Assembly: GCF_026341275.1 (NCBI RefSeq)
Contig: NZ_JAIFZO010000002.1
Span: forward strand, 2,829,264-2,893,263
DNA length: 64,000 nucleotides
Source: Streptomyces ortus
Lineage (GTDB): Bacteria > Actinomycetota > Actinomycetes > Streptomycetales > Streptomycetaceae
Direction of reading: 5' to 3'
Positions 53,871-62,386 of the stretch are shown piece by piece; within the stretch, counting starts at the first letter, position 1, and each line of letters starts with the position of its first letter. The notes beneath the pieces are model-generated. The model made no database searches. It had not been told where the DNA came from and saw only the letters and a program-made list of their open reading frames with translations. The position numbers and the translations under genes are program-made.

Positions 53871-55038
53871 CCGGACGTCTCCTTCGTTCTTCGCGGCGCG
53901 GCGGCCGGGAGTTGGGCGGTCACGAGGAATCCCTCCGCGTCCGGGCCCGCGTGGAAGGTGCCACCGAGCGCGTGGACCCGTTCCTCCATGCCCACGAGTC
54001 CGAGCCCGCTCCCGGCGGACTCCGTCTCGCGCGGCACCCAGGGGTTGCGGACCGACAGCGTGAGGTATCCGCCGGCCGGCGGTTCGACGCTCACGGTGGC
54101 GGCGCCGTCGCCGTACCGCCGCGCGTTGGTGAGTGATTCCTGCAGGAGGCGCCGGGCGGCGGTCCGGGCGACCGGCGCCAGGGCGAGCAGGTGGTCCAGC
54201 CCGAGGTGGTGACCTTCAGGCCGATGCCCGCGAAGCTCTCCAGGAGTTCGTCGAGCATGGCGGCGTCCACGGGGGCGGCCGGAGCGATCTCGGTCTCCGA
54301 CGCACGCAGGACGCCCAGGACGACTCCCAGTTCCTCCAGCACCGACCGGGTGGCGGCCTGTACCTCGTCGAGGGCGCGTCTGGACGCCTGCTGCGAGGGG
54401 TCGAGATTGGCCTTGGCGACGTTGGTGTGGACGCTGACCACGGCGAGGTGGTGGGCCACGCTGTCGTGGAGTTCGCGGGCGATCCGCAGTCGTTCCTCCG
54501 CCACGTGCCGGGCGACCTCCTCCCGTCTGCGTTCGGCCTCCTGGCGGCGCCGGCCCAGTTCGGCGATCACGTATCGCCGTTGGGCCTGCACCCACTGACC
54601 CACGCCGACCATGGCGGCGGTGAGGGTGACGATGCCGAACGCCCCGACGCTGCCGTGGTCCTGCCCCGGGGCGTACGGGCTGTACGCGGCGAGCATCGTG
54701 CCGCCCGCGACCACGGCGCCGGCGGCGATCGCGTCGAAACGGGGGCGGCGCAGGGTGAACAGGAACAGCAGCCCGCCGGCGACCGCCCAGGTGCCCCAGG
54801 GCGCCGGATCGCGGATCTCCAGGGCGGCCAGCAGGGCGGCGACGGCCACGGCGGAGGCCGACGCCCGTACGGCGAGCCCGAGGCCGGCCGCTCCCAGGGC
54901 GACGACGACCCACAGCGTCGTCGAACCGGCGTGGTCGCCGACGACCGCGGACAGCGCGCCCACGGCCAGCGCGACCGCCACGGCGAGCGTGCCGCCGGCC
55001 GCCCAGGGATCGGACCGCGTCCACGAGACGGATCGCAC
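53867..55038 (-). pseudogene. sensor histidine kinase split by a one-base frameshift
   Basis: From GTG 55038 the frame encodes four or five membrane helices (~15-145), a coiled linker and the HisKA_3 box with H191 (A-R-E-L-H-D-S-V-A-H-H), up to residue ~280 (L-K-V-T-T-S-G). It then runs into unrelated sequence. The missing part, L-D-H-L-L-A-L-A-P-V-A-R, the N-box E-S-L-T-N-A-R-R-Y-G and the G-box G-S-G-L-G-L-V-G-M, continues in the next frame to the stop at 53867. One lost base near 54200-54206 (within GGGCT on the coding strand) explains it. If real, the protein lacks its ATPase domain. Confidence 0.85.
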
Positions 55039-55082
55039 CAGTGATCACTCCGGTTGCTGCGAGGCGGGCACGGGAAGCACGT

Positions 55083-55101
55083 TGTAGAACGATGTTATAC
55101 A
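55083..55101. promoter_or_regulatory. TetR-type operator between the kinase and TetR genes
   Basis: TGTAGAAC-GAT-GTTATACA: 8-bp arms with one mismatch around a 3-base centre, in an AT-rich island 42 bases before the TetR start and 45 before the divergent kinase start. Position and form fit a TetR operator controlling both directions. Confidence 0.72.
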
Positions 55102-55142
55102 GGCCTGCCCGCCGGGCGGGCCGAACAGGAGGAGCGGGACGC

Positions 55143-55748
55143 ATGAGTGCCGGAGCAGGACCGCCGCCCAGGCGCCGTACGGCGAGCGAACGGCTGCACG
55201 ACGCCCTGCTGGACGCGGCACAGGACGTGCTCGACCGCGACGGCCTGGACGGCGTCACCGTGCGCGCGGTCGCCCGCGAGGCCGGGGTGGCGCCCATGGG
55301 GGTGTACAACCGGTTCGGCAGCAAGGAGGGACTGCTCGCCGCTCTGGCCGTCCGGGCGCTGCAGGACCTCGGGCACGCGGTCGACGTGGACCGGTCGGTG
55401 GACCCCGAACCGCGCTTCCGGCAGGCCTGCGACGGATACCGGCACTTCGCGCTCGCGCATCCGCAGCGCTACGCGCTCATCTTCGGCGGCGGCGGACCGG
55501 TCGCCCGGACGGGCTCCGAGGCGTCGGTGTACGGCCATGCGGTGTTCGAGGTCCTGATCGAGCTGGTCCAGGACCTCGCCGGACGTCGCACACCGCGGGG
55601 CTTCGCCGACGCGGGGGAGGCCGCGCAGGTCGTCTGGACGGCCCTGCACGGCGCGGTCCACCTGGAGTTGGGCGGCATCGGGCAGGTGTCCGGCTCACCG
55701 GACACCCACCGGCGGCTGACCGACCTGCTCGTCCGCAGCCTGCGGTAG
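55143..55748 (+). CDS. TetR/AcrR-family regulator
   Basis: A 201-residue repressor-type regulator. The N-terminal HTH (residues ~16-60) reads A-L-L-D-A-A-Q-D-V-L, then V-T-V-R-A-V-A-R-E-A-G-V-A-P-M-G-V-Y-N-R-F. The C-terminal domain ends with a W-T-A-L-H-G-A-V-H-L-E segment typical of the WHG-type ligand domain. ATG 55143 follows AGGAGGAG; longer in-frame starts run over the operator. It likely represses itself and the divergent two-component genes and, through them, the MMPL exporter. Confidence 0.92.
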   Translation: MSAGAGPPPRRRTASERLHDALLDAAQDVLDRDGLDGVTVRAVAREAGVAPMGVYNRFGSKEGLLAALAVRALQDLGHAVDVDRSVDPEPRFRQACDGYRHFALAHPQRYALIFGGGGPVARTGSEASVYGHAVFEVLIELVQDLAGRRTPRGFADAGEAAQVVWTALHGAVHLELGGIGQVSGSPDTHRRLTDLLVRSLR

Positions 55749-55761
55749 CGCTACCGCAGGC
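55738..55761. terminator. perfect 24-bp palindrome containing both convergent stop codons
   Basis: GCCTGCGGTAGC followed by its exact reverse complement. The TAG of the TetR gene (55746-55748) and the TAG of the peptidase gene (complement of 55751-55753) both lie in it. A loopless palindrome extrudes a short hairpin in either transcript. Confidence 0.85.
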
Positions 55762-57907
55762 CCAGCGACCGCTTCAGGAAGTCCACCTGGAGCAGCAGCA
55801 GGTTCTCCGCGACCTGCTCCTGCGGGGTCATGTGGGTGACCCCGGACAGCGGCAGCACCTCGTGCGGACGGCCCGCGGCCAGCAGCGCGGAGGACAGCCG
55901 CAGGGAGTGCGCGACCACCACGTTGTCGTCGGCGAGACCGTGCACGATCATCATCGGCCGCGCCGGTTCGACCGCCCCCACCAAACCGTCGTCGTCGATC
56001 AGCGAGTTCGCCGCGTACACCTCGGGCTGCCGGTTCGGATCGCCCAGATACCGCTCCGTGTAATGGGTGTCGTACAGCCGCTGGTCGGTGACCGGCGCGC
56101 CCACCACGGCCGCGTGGAAGACGTCGGGGCGGCGCAGCGCCGCGAGCCCCGCGAGATAGCCGCCGAACGACCAGCCGCGGATCGCCACCCGGGTCAGATC
56201 CAGCGGGAAGCGCTCGGCGAGGGCGTGCAGCGCGTGGATCTGGTCGTCGAGGACGACCGCCGCGAGATCGTCCTTGACCGCCTTCTCCCAGGCCGGTGAG
56301 CGGCCCGGCATGCCCCGCCCGTCCGCCACGACCACGGCGAAGCCCTGATCGGCGAACCACTGGGGAGCGAGGTACGCGTTGTGCGCCGCCAGGACCCGCT
56401 GCCCGTGCGGCCCGCCGTAGGGATCCATGAGCACCGGCAGCGGACCGTCGGTGTAGTCCGTGGGGAGCACGACGGCGCACGGTACCCGGCGCTCACCGGC
56501 TTCCGTGAGGTGCACGCGCGGGCTCATTCGGGGATGCTCGGCGTACGAGGCCACGGTCACCGGCTCCGGACGGGCGCCCGCCCGACCGCTCCCCGTCGCC
56601 TTGCGACCCCCTTCGCGCGCCACCCTGACCTGCGCTCCGGGCCGGTCGGGCACGGCCGACACGAGCACGGTCACGCCGCCCGCCCGCACCGCCGAGTGCA
56701 CGCCGGGCTCCTGGGAGATCCGTTCCATGCCGAGGTCGTTGACCCGGTAGACGTGCACCTCCCCGATCTCCGGGTCGGCCGCGGCCGTGCCGGCCGACGC
56801 CGAGACGAGCACGTCGTCGTCGGACACGTCCAGCACGGCTCGCACGTGCAACTGCGGCCCCGTGAGGGGGCGTTCGCCCACCGCCAGCACGCGCGCCCCT
56901 CCCTCGTCGGCGATCCGTACGAGCTGTCCGCTCGGGCTCCAGGACGGCACACCAGGGAAAAGATCAAGCCAAACTGGATCTTCGTCCGCGTGCACCATCC
57001 GGGTCGTCCCGCTGTCCGGATCGACGGCCAGATAGAGCTGACTCGCCTGGTCGCGCGCCTGGACGAGCAGCAGCGGGGCCCCGGCGGCAGACCAGTGCAC
57101 TCGCGCCAGATACGGATAGCGGGCCCGGTCCCACTGAACCTCCGTACGTGCCCCGTCGAGTCCCAGTACGAATAGCCGCACCTCCGCGTTGTCGGTGCCC
57201 GCCGCCGGATACGCGACCCGCTGCGGCTCCCGCTCGGGATGCGCCGGGTCCGAGATCCACCAGCGGCGTACGGGGGCGTCGTCGGCCCGCGCCACCAGCA
57301 GCCGGTCCGATTCCGGGGACCACCAGAAGCCCCGCGAGCGGCCCATCTCCTCGGCCGCGACGAACTCGGCGAGCCCGTAGGTGACCGTGTCCGCCTCGGG
57401 CTCCGCGAGTGCCCGGTCGTCCTCGCCCTCGGCGCCCACGACCCGCAGGGTGCCCCCGGCGACGTACGCGACGAACCGTCCGTCGGGGGACGGGCGGGGG
57501 TCGATCACCGGTCCGCGCACCCGCAGTTCCCGTGCCGTGCCTGCCCTCAGCTCGGCGGTGAAGAGCCGCCCGGACAGGGCGAAGGAGGCCAGTTCCACGG
57601 CGGCGTCCGTGGCGTAGCCGACGATGCCCGCGCCACCCTCGCGGCTGCGCTCGCGCCGGGCCCGTTCCGCCGCTGACAGCCGCTCGCCGGAGCCCCCGAG
57701 GAGCGCCCCCGGGTCGGCGGCCGGGCGCTCCTCGCCGCTCGCCACGTCGAGAACCCACAGCTGGTTCGCCCGGTCGGTGCCGGACGAGGACCGCAGGAAC
57801 ACCACACGTGAACCATCGGGCGCCACGGTGAACGCGCGGGGCGCGCCCAGCGTGAAACGCAGGGTGCGCGCCTGCCGGCGCGGAAAGGAGAGAGGCTCGG
57901 TCGTCAT
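55751..57907 (-). CDS. S9 family prolyl oligopeptidase / DPP-IV-like peptidase
   Basis: A 718-residue two-domain serine peptidase. Residues ~1-440 form a DPP-IV-type beta-propeller (repeating P-D-G-R/P-S-W-S-P-S motifs). The alpha/beta-hydrolase has S580 in R-G-W-S-F-G-G-Y-L, Asp in H-G-L-A-D-D-N and His in G-V-T-H-M-T. No signal peptide is visible, so it is probably cytoplasmic, degrading proline-containing peptides. ATG 57907 was chosen by family N-terminus; its CGGAG is close (2 bases). It converges on the TetR gene. Confidence 0.93.
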   Translation of the reverse strand: MTTEPLSFPRRQARTLRFTLGAPRAFTVAPDGSRVVFLRSSSGTDRANQLWVLDVASGEERPAADPGALLGGSGERLSAAERARRERSREGGAGIVGYATDAAVELASFALSGRLFTAELRAGTARELRVRGPVIDPRPSPDGRFVAYVAGGTLRVVGAEGEDDRALAEPEADTVTYGLAEFVAAEEMGRSRGFWWSPESDRLLVARADDAPVRRWWISDPAHPEREPQRVAYPAAGTDNAEVRLFVLGLDGARTEVQWDRARYPYLARVHWSAAGAPLLLVQARDQASQLYLAVDPDSGTTRMVHADEDPVWLDLFPGVPSWSPSGQLVRIADEGGARVLAVGERPLTGPQLHVRAVLDVSDDDVLVSASAGTAAADPEIGEVHVYRVNDLGMERISQEPGVHSAVRAGGVTVLVSAVPDRPGAQVRVAREGGRKATGSGRAGARPEPVTVASYAEHPRMSPRVHLTEAGERRVPCAVVLPTDYTDGPLPVLMDPYGGPHGQRVLAAHNAYLAPQWFADQGFAVVVADGRGMPGRSPAWEKAVKDDLAAVVLDDQIHALHALAERFPLDLTRVAIRGWSFGGYLAGLAALRRPDVFHAAVVGAPVTDQRLYDTHYTERYLGDPNRQPEVYAANSLIDDDGLVGAVEPARPMMIVHGLADDNVVVAHSLRLSSALLAAGRPHEVLPLSGVTHMTPQEQVAENLLLLQVDFLKRSLGLR

Positions 57908-58093
57908 GCTCCGACCATATTGGCCATGCGCCCCCTTGTGCGGCCGTGCGCCGATCAATGCGCACGCACGAATAGTTATGATCACTAGCGCTGTGTGGGT
58001 ATCAACCTGCTGGCTGTTGTTTGTATTTGCTGCCCCCCTTCCCCCCCGACCCCCGGCCCCCGTGTCCCTGGGAACCTTTGGAGGTGAGCCGCC

Positions 58094-58288
58094 GTGGCAC
58101 TTTCGATTTCGGCGGTGGTGCTGCTGGCAATCATCGTCTTCATCCTGGTCAAGAAATCAGGGCTGAAGGCGCCTCACGCCATCGTCTGCGTCCTGCTCGG
58201 CTTCTACCTCGCCAGTTCGACGATCGCCCCGACGATCAACGAGCTGACCACGAACATCGCGGGCATGATCGGGGACATCAAGTTCTGA
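58094..58288 (+). CDS. small two-helix membrane protein (64 aa)
   Basis: Two hydrophobic segments (residues ~3-19 and ~27-46) joined by K-K-S-G-L-K-A-P-H, with a short polar C-terminus. GTG 58094 has a near-perfect GGAGGTGA ribosome binding site, indicating efficient translation. Conserved small proteins of this shape are common in Streptomyces; I cannot name a function. Separate promoter in the AT-rich stretch 57955-58015. Confidence 0.8.
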   Translation: MALSISAVVLLAIIVFILVKKSGLKAPHAIVCVLLGFYLASSTIAPTINELTTNIAGMIGDIKF

Positions 58289-58300
58289 CCCCGGTTCGGG

Positions 58301-58335
58301 AGTGGGCTCTGGGCCGCGGGTGGCCGGGGCCCACT
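58301..58335 (+). terminator. hairpin after the small membrane protein gene
   Basis: AGTGGGC (58301-58307) pairs with GCCCACT (58329-58335); the loop contains further GGCC complementarity. Confidence 0.5.
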
Positions 58336-58367
58336 TCCGGCGTTCCGCGCCGGGCCGGTCGGCCGGG

Positions 58368-58577
58368 TCAGCCCGTGGCCGCGTACGGTACGAAGCGGGC
58401 CCACGCTTCCGGCGTGAGGGCCAGCCGGGGGCCGTCCAGGTCCTTGGAGTCGCGGACGTGCACGGTGCCGGGGGTGGTGGCGAGTTCGACGCACGACTCG
58501 CCGTCGTTGCCGCCGCTGTAGCTGCTTTTGAACCATGCCAGTTCGGAGGCGTCCCCTGCGGGGGCCTTGCGGGTCAT
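58368..58577 (-). CDS. DUF397 protein (second copy)
   Basis: A 69-residue DUF397 protein with the family core W-F-K-S-S-Y-S-G-G-N-D-G-E-S-C-V-E-L-A and V-R-D-S-K. DUF397 proteins are small partners of WhiJ/DUF5753 regulators and modulate their DNA binding. It is about 75-80% identical to the next gene, with which it forms a tandem pair 35 bases apart. GGGAG precedes ATG 58577. Last gene of the three-gene unit. Confidence 0.92.
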   Translation of the reverse strand: MTRKAPAGDASELAWFKSSYSGGNDGESCVELATTPGTVHVRDSKDLDGPRLALTPEAWARFVPYAATG

Positions 58578-58612
58578 GTTTCTCCCAGCGGTTGTGCGAT
58601 CGGCCGTCCTGG

Positions 58613-58822
58613 TCAGCCTTCGGATGTGTACGGCACGAAGGCTGACCAGGTGGTGGGGGAGAAGGCCAGGCGGGGGCCGCCTAGGTCCTTGGAGTCGCGG
58701 ACATGGATGGTGCCTGGGGTGATGGCGAGTTCGACGCAGGAGTTGCCATCGTTTCCGCTGCTGTAGCTGCTCTTGAACCATGCAAGTTCTGTAGCGTCTT
58801 CGGCGGGTGCCTTGCGGGTCAT
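58613..58822 (-). CDS. DUF397 protein (first copy)
   Basis: A 69-residue DUF397 protein: W-F-K-S-S-Y-S-S-G-N-D-G-N-S-C-V-E-L-A and V-R-D-S-K-D-L. Its ATG overlaps the upstream regulator's stop (ATGA), so it is translationally coupled to that gene. The likely primary partner of the DUF5753 regulator; the second copy downstream differs mainly in the middle and C-terminal parts. Confidence 0.93.
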   Translation of the reverse strand: MTRKAPAEDATELAWFKSSYSSGNDGNSCVELAITPGTIHVRDSKDLGGPRLAFSPTTWSAFVPYTSEG

Positions 58823-59694
58823 GTTTCTCCCAGCAGTTGCTCAATGAGGGCCAACGACTCCCATGGCGGGAGGGCTTGCGCTCGGATGGTGCCATACCGC
58901 AGCTCAAGGATCCGTAGCTGCCGCAGTTCCGAGACGGGGCGACCGCTGAAGGCACCGTCGGAGCGTCCCACCGCTGTGCCGTCCGCGAACTTCAGCAGCT
59001 CGATCCTGCCGTCCAGGCCTGAGTGGACTTCGCAGCGCGTCGGCATCACTTGCAGTGTGACGTTGCGCAGCCGGGCCATCTCAAGCAGACGTTCGAGCTG
59101 CTGCCGCCACACCATTGTGCCTCCGAGTGGGCGCCGCAGCGGCGCTTCTTCGAGCACGAAGCTGATGGAGGGAGCGGGATCCCGTTCGAAGACCGACTGT
59201 CGGGCCACTCGGGCGGCCACCATGCGTTCCACCTCGCCCTGTGAATACAGAGGTTGTGCCGCCTCGAACAGGACCCGCGCATGCTCTGGTGTCTGCAACA
59301 GCCCATTGATGCTGTTGCACTCGTACACCCCGATCTCGACCGCCTTGGCCTCCAACTGGGCCAGATCCCGAACCTTCTTCGGATACCGGACCTTCCTCAC
59401 GTCCTCCTTCATCGCCGAGAGCAGCCCACCCGCCCCCAGCACCTCGTCCGCCCTGTCCAGATACTCGGGCTGAGGGATCCGCTTTCCGCCCTCGATCTTG
59501 TAGACCATGTCCTCGCCGTAGCCGACCGCGATGCCGAAGTCGGCGGCCCGCATCCCGACCGCCTCCCGGCGCAGCTTCAGCTGTCGGCCCACGGTCGCGA
59601 CGACCGCCACGCCCCAGTCGTCGTCCGGGTCGACCTCCCAACCCGGCTCGTCCGCCTCGGTCTTGAGTCGACCTTCACCACTGTCCCCGTGCAT
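58819..59694 (-). CDS. WhiJ-like HTH regulator with DUF5753 domain
   Basis: A 291-residue regulator. An XRE-type helix-turn-helix (residues ~30-90: G-R-Q-L-K-L-R-R-E-A-V-G-M-R-A-A-D-F ... M-V-Y-K-I-E-G-G-K-R) precedes the DUF5753 domain (~105-285: Y-E-C-N-S-I-N-G-L-L-Q-T-P ... V-L-E-E-A-P-L-R-R-P-L-G). These act with DUF397 partners in developmental control. ATG 59694 has GGAGAGG upstream; a TTG 33 bases earlier is less likely. Divergent from the ATP-binding gene. Confidence 0.92.
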   Translation of the reverse strand: MHGDSGEGRLKTEADEPGWEVDPDDDWGVAVVATVGRQLKLRREAVGMRAADFGIAVGYGEDMVYKIEGGKRIPQPEYLDRADEVLGAGGLLSAMKEDVRKVRYPKKVRDLAQLEAKAVEIGVYECNSINGLLQTPEHARVLFEAAQPLYSQGEVERMVAARVARQSVFERDPAPSISFVLEEAPLRRPLGGTMVWRQQLERLLEMARLRNVTLQVMPTRCEVHSGLDGRIELLKFADGTAVGRSDGAFSGRPVSELRQLRILELRYGTIRAQALPPWESLALIEQLLGET

Positions 59695-59849
59695 CGCGCG
59701 CCTCTCCGCCGGTCCTGCACTGCTCAACGCGCCCTACCCGCACGCGTGGCCTCGACAGCCCGGACAGCGCCGGACAAGCGCCGGACAGTCACCGTACGTA
59801 TCGACGTCGTCACTGTTCACGGTAAGCAATCGGGGCCACTCTGAGTGAC

Positions 59850-60401
59850 GTGATCCAAGAAACCGCCGCCACCGAGGCCCGAGTCGCCCGCCCCGTCCGC
59901 ACCTTCAGCGTGCAGCTGTCCCCCACGCCTCGGGGAGCCCGCCTCGCCCGACTGCTCGCCACGGAACAACTGCGCGCATGGGGACTCCCGTTGGACCCGG
60001 CACGCCACCTCGTCGCCGAGCTCGCCGCCAACGCGGCCACGCACGGTCGCGTGCACGGCCGGGACTTCCGGCTCACGCTCGCCGACGGCGCGGGGACCCT
60101 GCGTATCGAGGTGACCGACACCTGCGGAGAGTTGCTGCCGCGCCCGCAGGGCCTCGGCCCCGACAGCGAGTCGGGACGGGGGCTCGTCCTCGTGGAGGCG
60201 CTCGCCGACCGCTGGGGCGTCACCCGGGGCCCGCACCCCCGGAAGACGGTCTGGGCGGAGCTGACTCCGTCACCGGAACCCGATCGCACGGGCTTCGGTG
60301 ACAGGGGCGCCCTTCCCAAAGAACCACGAGAGGGAAAGGACCCCACCAAGCCCCACTCCACCCTCCCGCCTGCGTCGGCGCGCCCTCACTCGGGTAAGTG
60401 A
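59850..60401 (+). CDS. ATP-binding anti-sigma-type protein of the WhiJ/AbaA-like module
   Basis: A 183-residue GHKL protein: N-box E-L-A-A-N-A-A-T-H-G, G-box E-S-G-R-G-L-V-L-V, and K-T-V-W-A-E-L. The last ~40 residues (Pro/Lys-rich) are disordered. Proteins of this type sit beside WhiJ-like regulators and DUF397 proteins throughout Streptomyces, and form a functional module with them. GTG 59850 lacks a clear ribosome binding site. The next gene overlaps by four bases. Confidence 0.87.
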   Translation: MIQETAATEARVARPVRTFSVQLSPTPRGARLARLLATEQLRAWGLPLDPARHLVAELAANAATHGRVHGRDFRLTLADGAGTLRIEVTDTCGELLPRPQGLGPDSESGRGLVLVEALADRWGVTRGPHPRKTVWAELTPSPEPDRTGFGDRGALPKEPREGKDPTKPHSTLPPASARPHSGK

Positions 60402-60760
60402 ACATCGCCAACTCGGCTCGCATATGCACCCATTGCCTGCCCTACGCTCAGCGCGACACAACCGCAGACATACGACGGCCCTCGCCGGGACGGCAATCCC
60501 GGTGCGAGGGCCTGACCACCAAGGAAGAAGACCCTTCCCGAACCTCGGACCTGCCTTCCGAGGGGGTGCGGCGGCCTGCCGCGCTGCTGGCACACCGCCT
60601 CATCACCCAGTTGCCACCCCCGGCCCCGATCCATCCGTCCACATCGCAGCCGCCGACTGCCCGCCGGTATCCGCTCCACACCTGCGACGGCTGCGACCGC
60701 GCCTTCCGGGCCCCCGAACGGGGCCGCTGTCGGGACTGCAGAGCGATGGCACCCCAGTGA
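60398..60760 (+). CDS. small protein with C-terminal CxxC...CxxC motif
   Basis: A 120-residue protein. GTG 60398 overlaps the upstream stop (GTGA), so it is coupled to the ATP-binding gene. The N-terminal ~85 residues are Ser/Pro/Arg-rich without recognisable fold, with an isolated C-T-H-C. The C-terminus has C-D-G-C-D-R-A-F-R-A-P-E-R-G-R-C-R-D-C, a likely zinc ribbon. I do not recognise a family; a zinc-dependent adaptor of the module is a guess from position. Confidence 0.72.
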   Translation: MNIANSARICTHCLPYAQRDTTADIRRPSPGRQSRCEGLTTKEEDPSRTSDLPSEGVRRPAALLAHRLITQLPPPAPIHPSTSQPPTARRYPLHTCDGCDRAFRAPERGRCRDCRAMAPQ

Positions 60761-60829
60761 CGTACGGACCGCCGGGCAGGTGACCGTGCGAGTGCGAGTC
60801 CGGGGGCGTGTGCCTCGTAGGGTGAGGGC

Positions 60830-61768
60830 ATGACGGAACTGTCCGCCGGGCGTCTGCTCCTGGTGCACGCGCACCCGGACGACGAGGCGATCAACAACGG
60901 CGCCACCATGGCCAGGTACGCGGCCACGGGCGCCCAGGTCACCCTCGTGACCTGTACACGGGGCGAACTGGGCGAGGTCATCCCGCCCGGACTCGCGCAT
61001 CTGTCGGGCGAGCACCTCGGCGAGCACCGCCTGGCGGAGCTCGCCGAGGCGATGCGCGCACTGGGCGTGCGGGACACCCGCTCGCTCGGCGGCCCCGGCC
61101 GCTACGAGGACTCCGGGATGATGGGCCTCCCGGACAACGACAACCCGCGCTGCTTCTGGCGGGCGGACGTCGACGAGGCCGCCGCGCACCTGGTCGGCGT
61201 GATCCGCGAGGTACGTCCCCACGTGCTCGTCACCTACGACCCGGACGGCGGATACGGCCACCCCGACCACATCCAGGCCCACCGCGTGGCCATGCGGGCC
61301 GCCGAGCTGGCGGCCGGGCCGGACTTCCGGACCGACCTCGGCGAACCGTGGACGATCGCGAAGATCTACTGGAACCGCGTGCCGCGTTCCGTAGCCGAGG
61401 AGGGCTTCTCCCGCCTGACGGACGTACTCGACGAACTGCCGTTCCCCGCCGCCGCCACGATCGACGACGTGCCCGGTGTGGTGGACGACCCGGTGGTCAC
61501 CACGGAGATCGACGGCACCGCCCAGGCCGCGGCCAAGGCCGCCGCGATGCGGGCGCACGCCACCCAGATCGAGGTCGCCGAACCGTGGTTCGCCCTCTCC
61601 AACCGGCTCGCGCAGCCCCTCTTCACCGTGGAGTACTACGAGTTGGTGCGGGGCGAACGTGCCGGGACGGCCCGGGAGACCGATCTGTTCGCGGGAATCA
61701 CGGAGCTGTTCGCGGAGAACACATTCGCGGAGATCGCGGAAGCAACCACCGAGGGCGGTCCCCGATGA
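60830..61768 (+). CDS. mshB: GlcNAc-Ins deacetylase of mycothiol biosynthesis
   Basis: A 312-residue PIG-L/MshB deacetylase. It removes acetate from GlcNAc-myo-inositol to make GlcN-Ins, an early step to mycothiol, the actinobacterial thiol. The zinc site is visible: H-A-H-P-D-D-E (H15, D18) and [20 protein letters not shown] and the P-R-C-F-W segment match MshB rather than the Mca amidase. Its stop overlaps the next gene's start (ATGA). Confidence 0.95.
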   Translation: MTELSAGRLLLVHAHPDDEAINNGATMARYAATGAQVTLVTCTRGELGEVIPPGLAHLSGEHLGEHRLAELAEAMRALGVRDTRSLGGPGRYEDSGMMGLPDNDNPRCFWRADVDEAAAHLVGVIREVRPHVLVTYDPDGGYGHPDHIQAHRVAMRAAELAAGPDFRTDLGEPWTIAKIYWNRVPRSVAEEGFSRLTDVLDELPFPAAATIDDVPGVVDDPVVTTEIDGTAQAAAKAAAMRAHATQIEVAEPWFALSNRLAQPLFTVEYYELVRGERAGTARETDLFAGITELFAENTFAEIAEATTEGGPR

Positions 61769-62220
61769 ACGCGGCGAACAGGCCGAACGCGAACCGTTCG
61801 TACGCGGACCGGTCGAACGCGGGCTCCCTGCTCGCCCAGCCCCTGCGCCCGCCCTCGGCCCTGCGGATCGTCGTCCACCTGGGCCTCTTCGTGCTCGGCG
61901 CGGTGGTCGCGGTGGCCGGGGCGCTGGTCCAGTCGGGCTGGTTCCCGGGCGGGCTGCTGCTCGCGCTGGCCGGTGCGGCGGGGCTGTTCCTCGGCGGATC
62001 GCGCGCGACCGGCGGCCGGGCCGGTGCGGTCGCCCCCGCGGCCGGCTGGATGATCGCCGTCGTCCTGCTCACCGCCAGCCGCCCCGAGGGCGACTTCCTC
62101 TTCGCCGCGGGAGCGGGCTCCTATCTCTTCCTGCTCGGCGGGATGGCTGTGGCTGTGATGTGCGCCACCCTTGGCCAAGGGCGGCAACCGGGCGGCGCCG
62201 CCGCCCGACTTGGGAAGTGA
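61765..62220 (+). CDS. DUF6113-like small membrane protein
   Basis: A 151-residue membrane protein with about four hydrophobic segments (about 38-55, 60-77, 90-104 and 115-135) after a ~30-residue polar N-terminus rich in Asn/Arg/Ser. It overlaps mshB by four bases (ATGA). This position after mshB is usual for the family annotated DUF6113 in Streptomyces. Function unknown. Confidence 0.75.
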   Translation: MNAANRPNANRSYADRSNAGSLLAQPLRPPSALRIVVHLGLFVLGAVVAVAGALVQSGWFPGGLLLALAGAAGLFLGGSRATGGRAGAVAPAAGWMIAVVLLTASRPEGDFLFAAGAGSYLFLLGGMAVAVMCATLGQGRQPGGAAARLGK

Positions 62221-62386
62221 CGTACCACTTCGCCACTGCGCGCGGGTGCGAGTCCGGTGTGGGTTTCCCCGACGGCCGCAAAATGAGGGGGACAAGTGGC
62301 CAGTATGGTGGAGCGCGCCGCCGAGCCGCCCGAATCGAGGACGAGGTCGAGTCACCGGGCGGTGGAGCCAACCAGGAGAACCTGCC

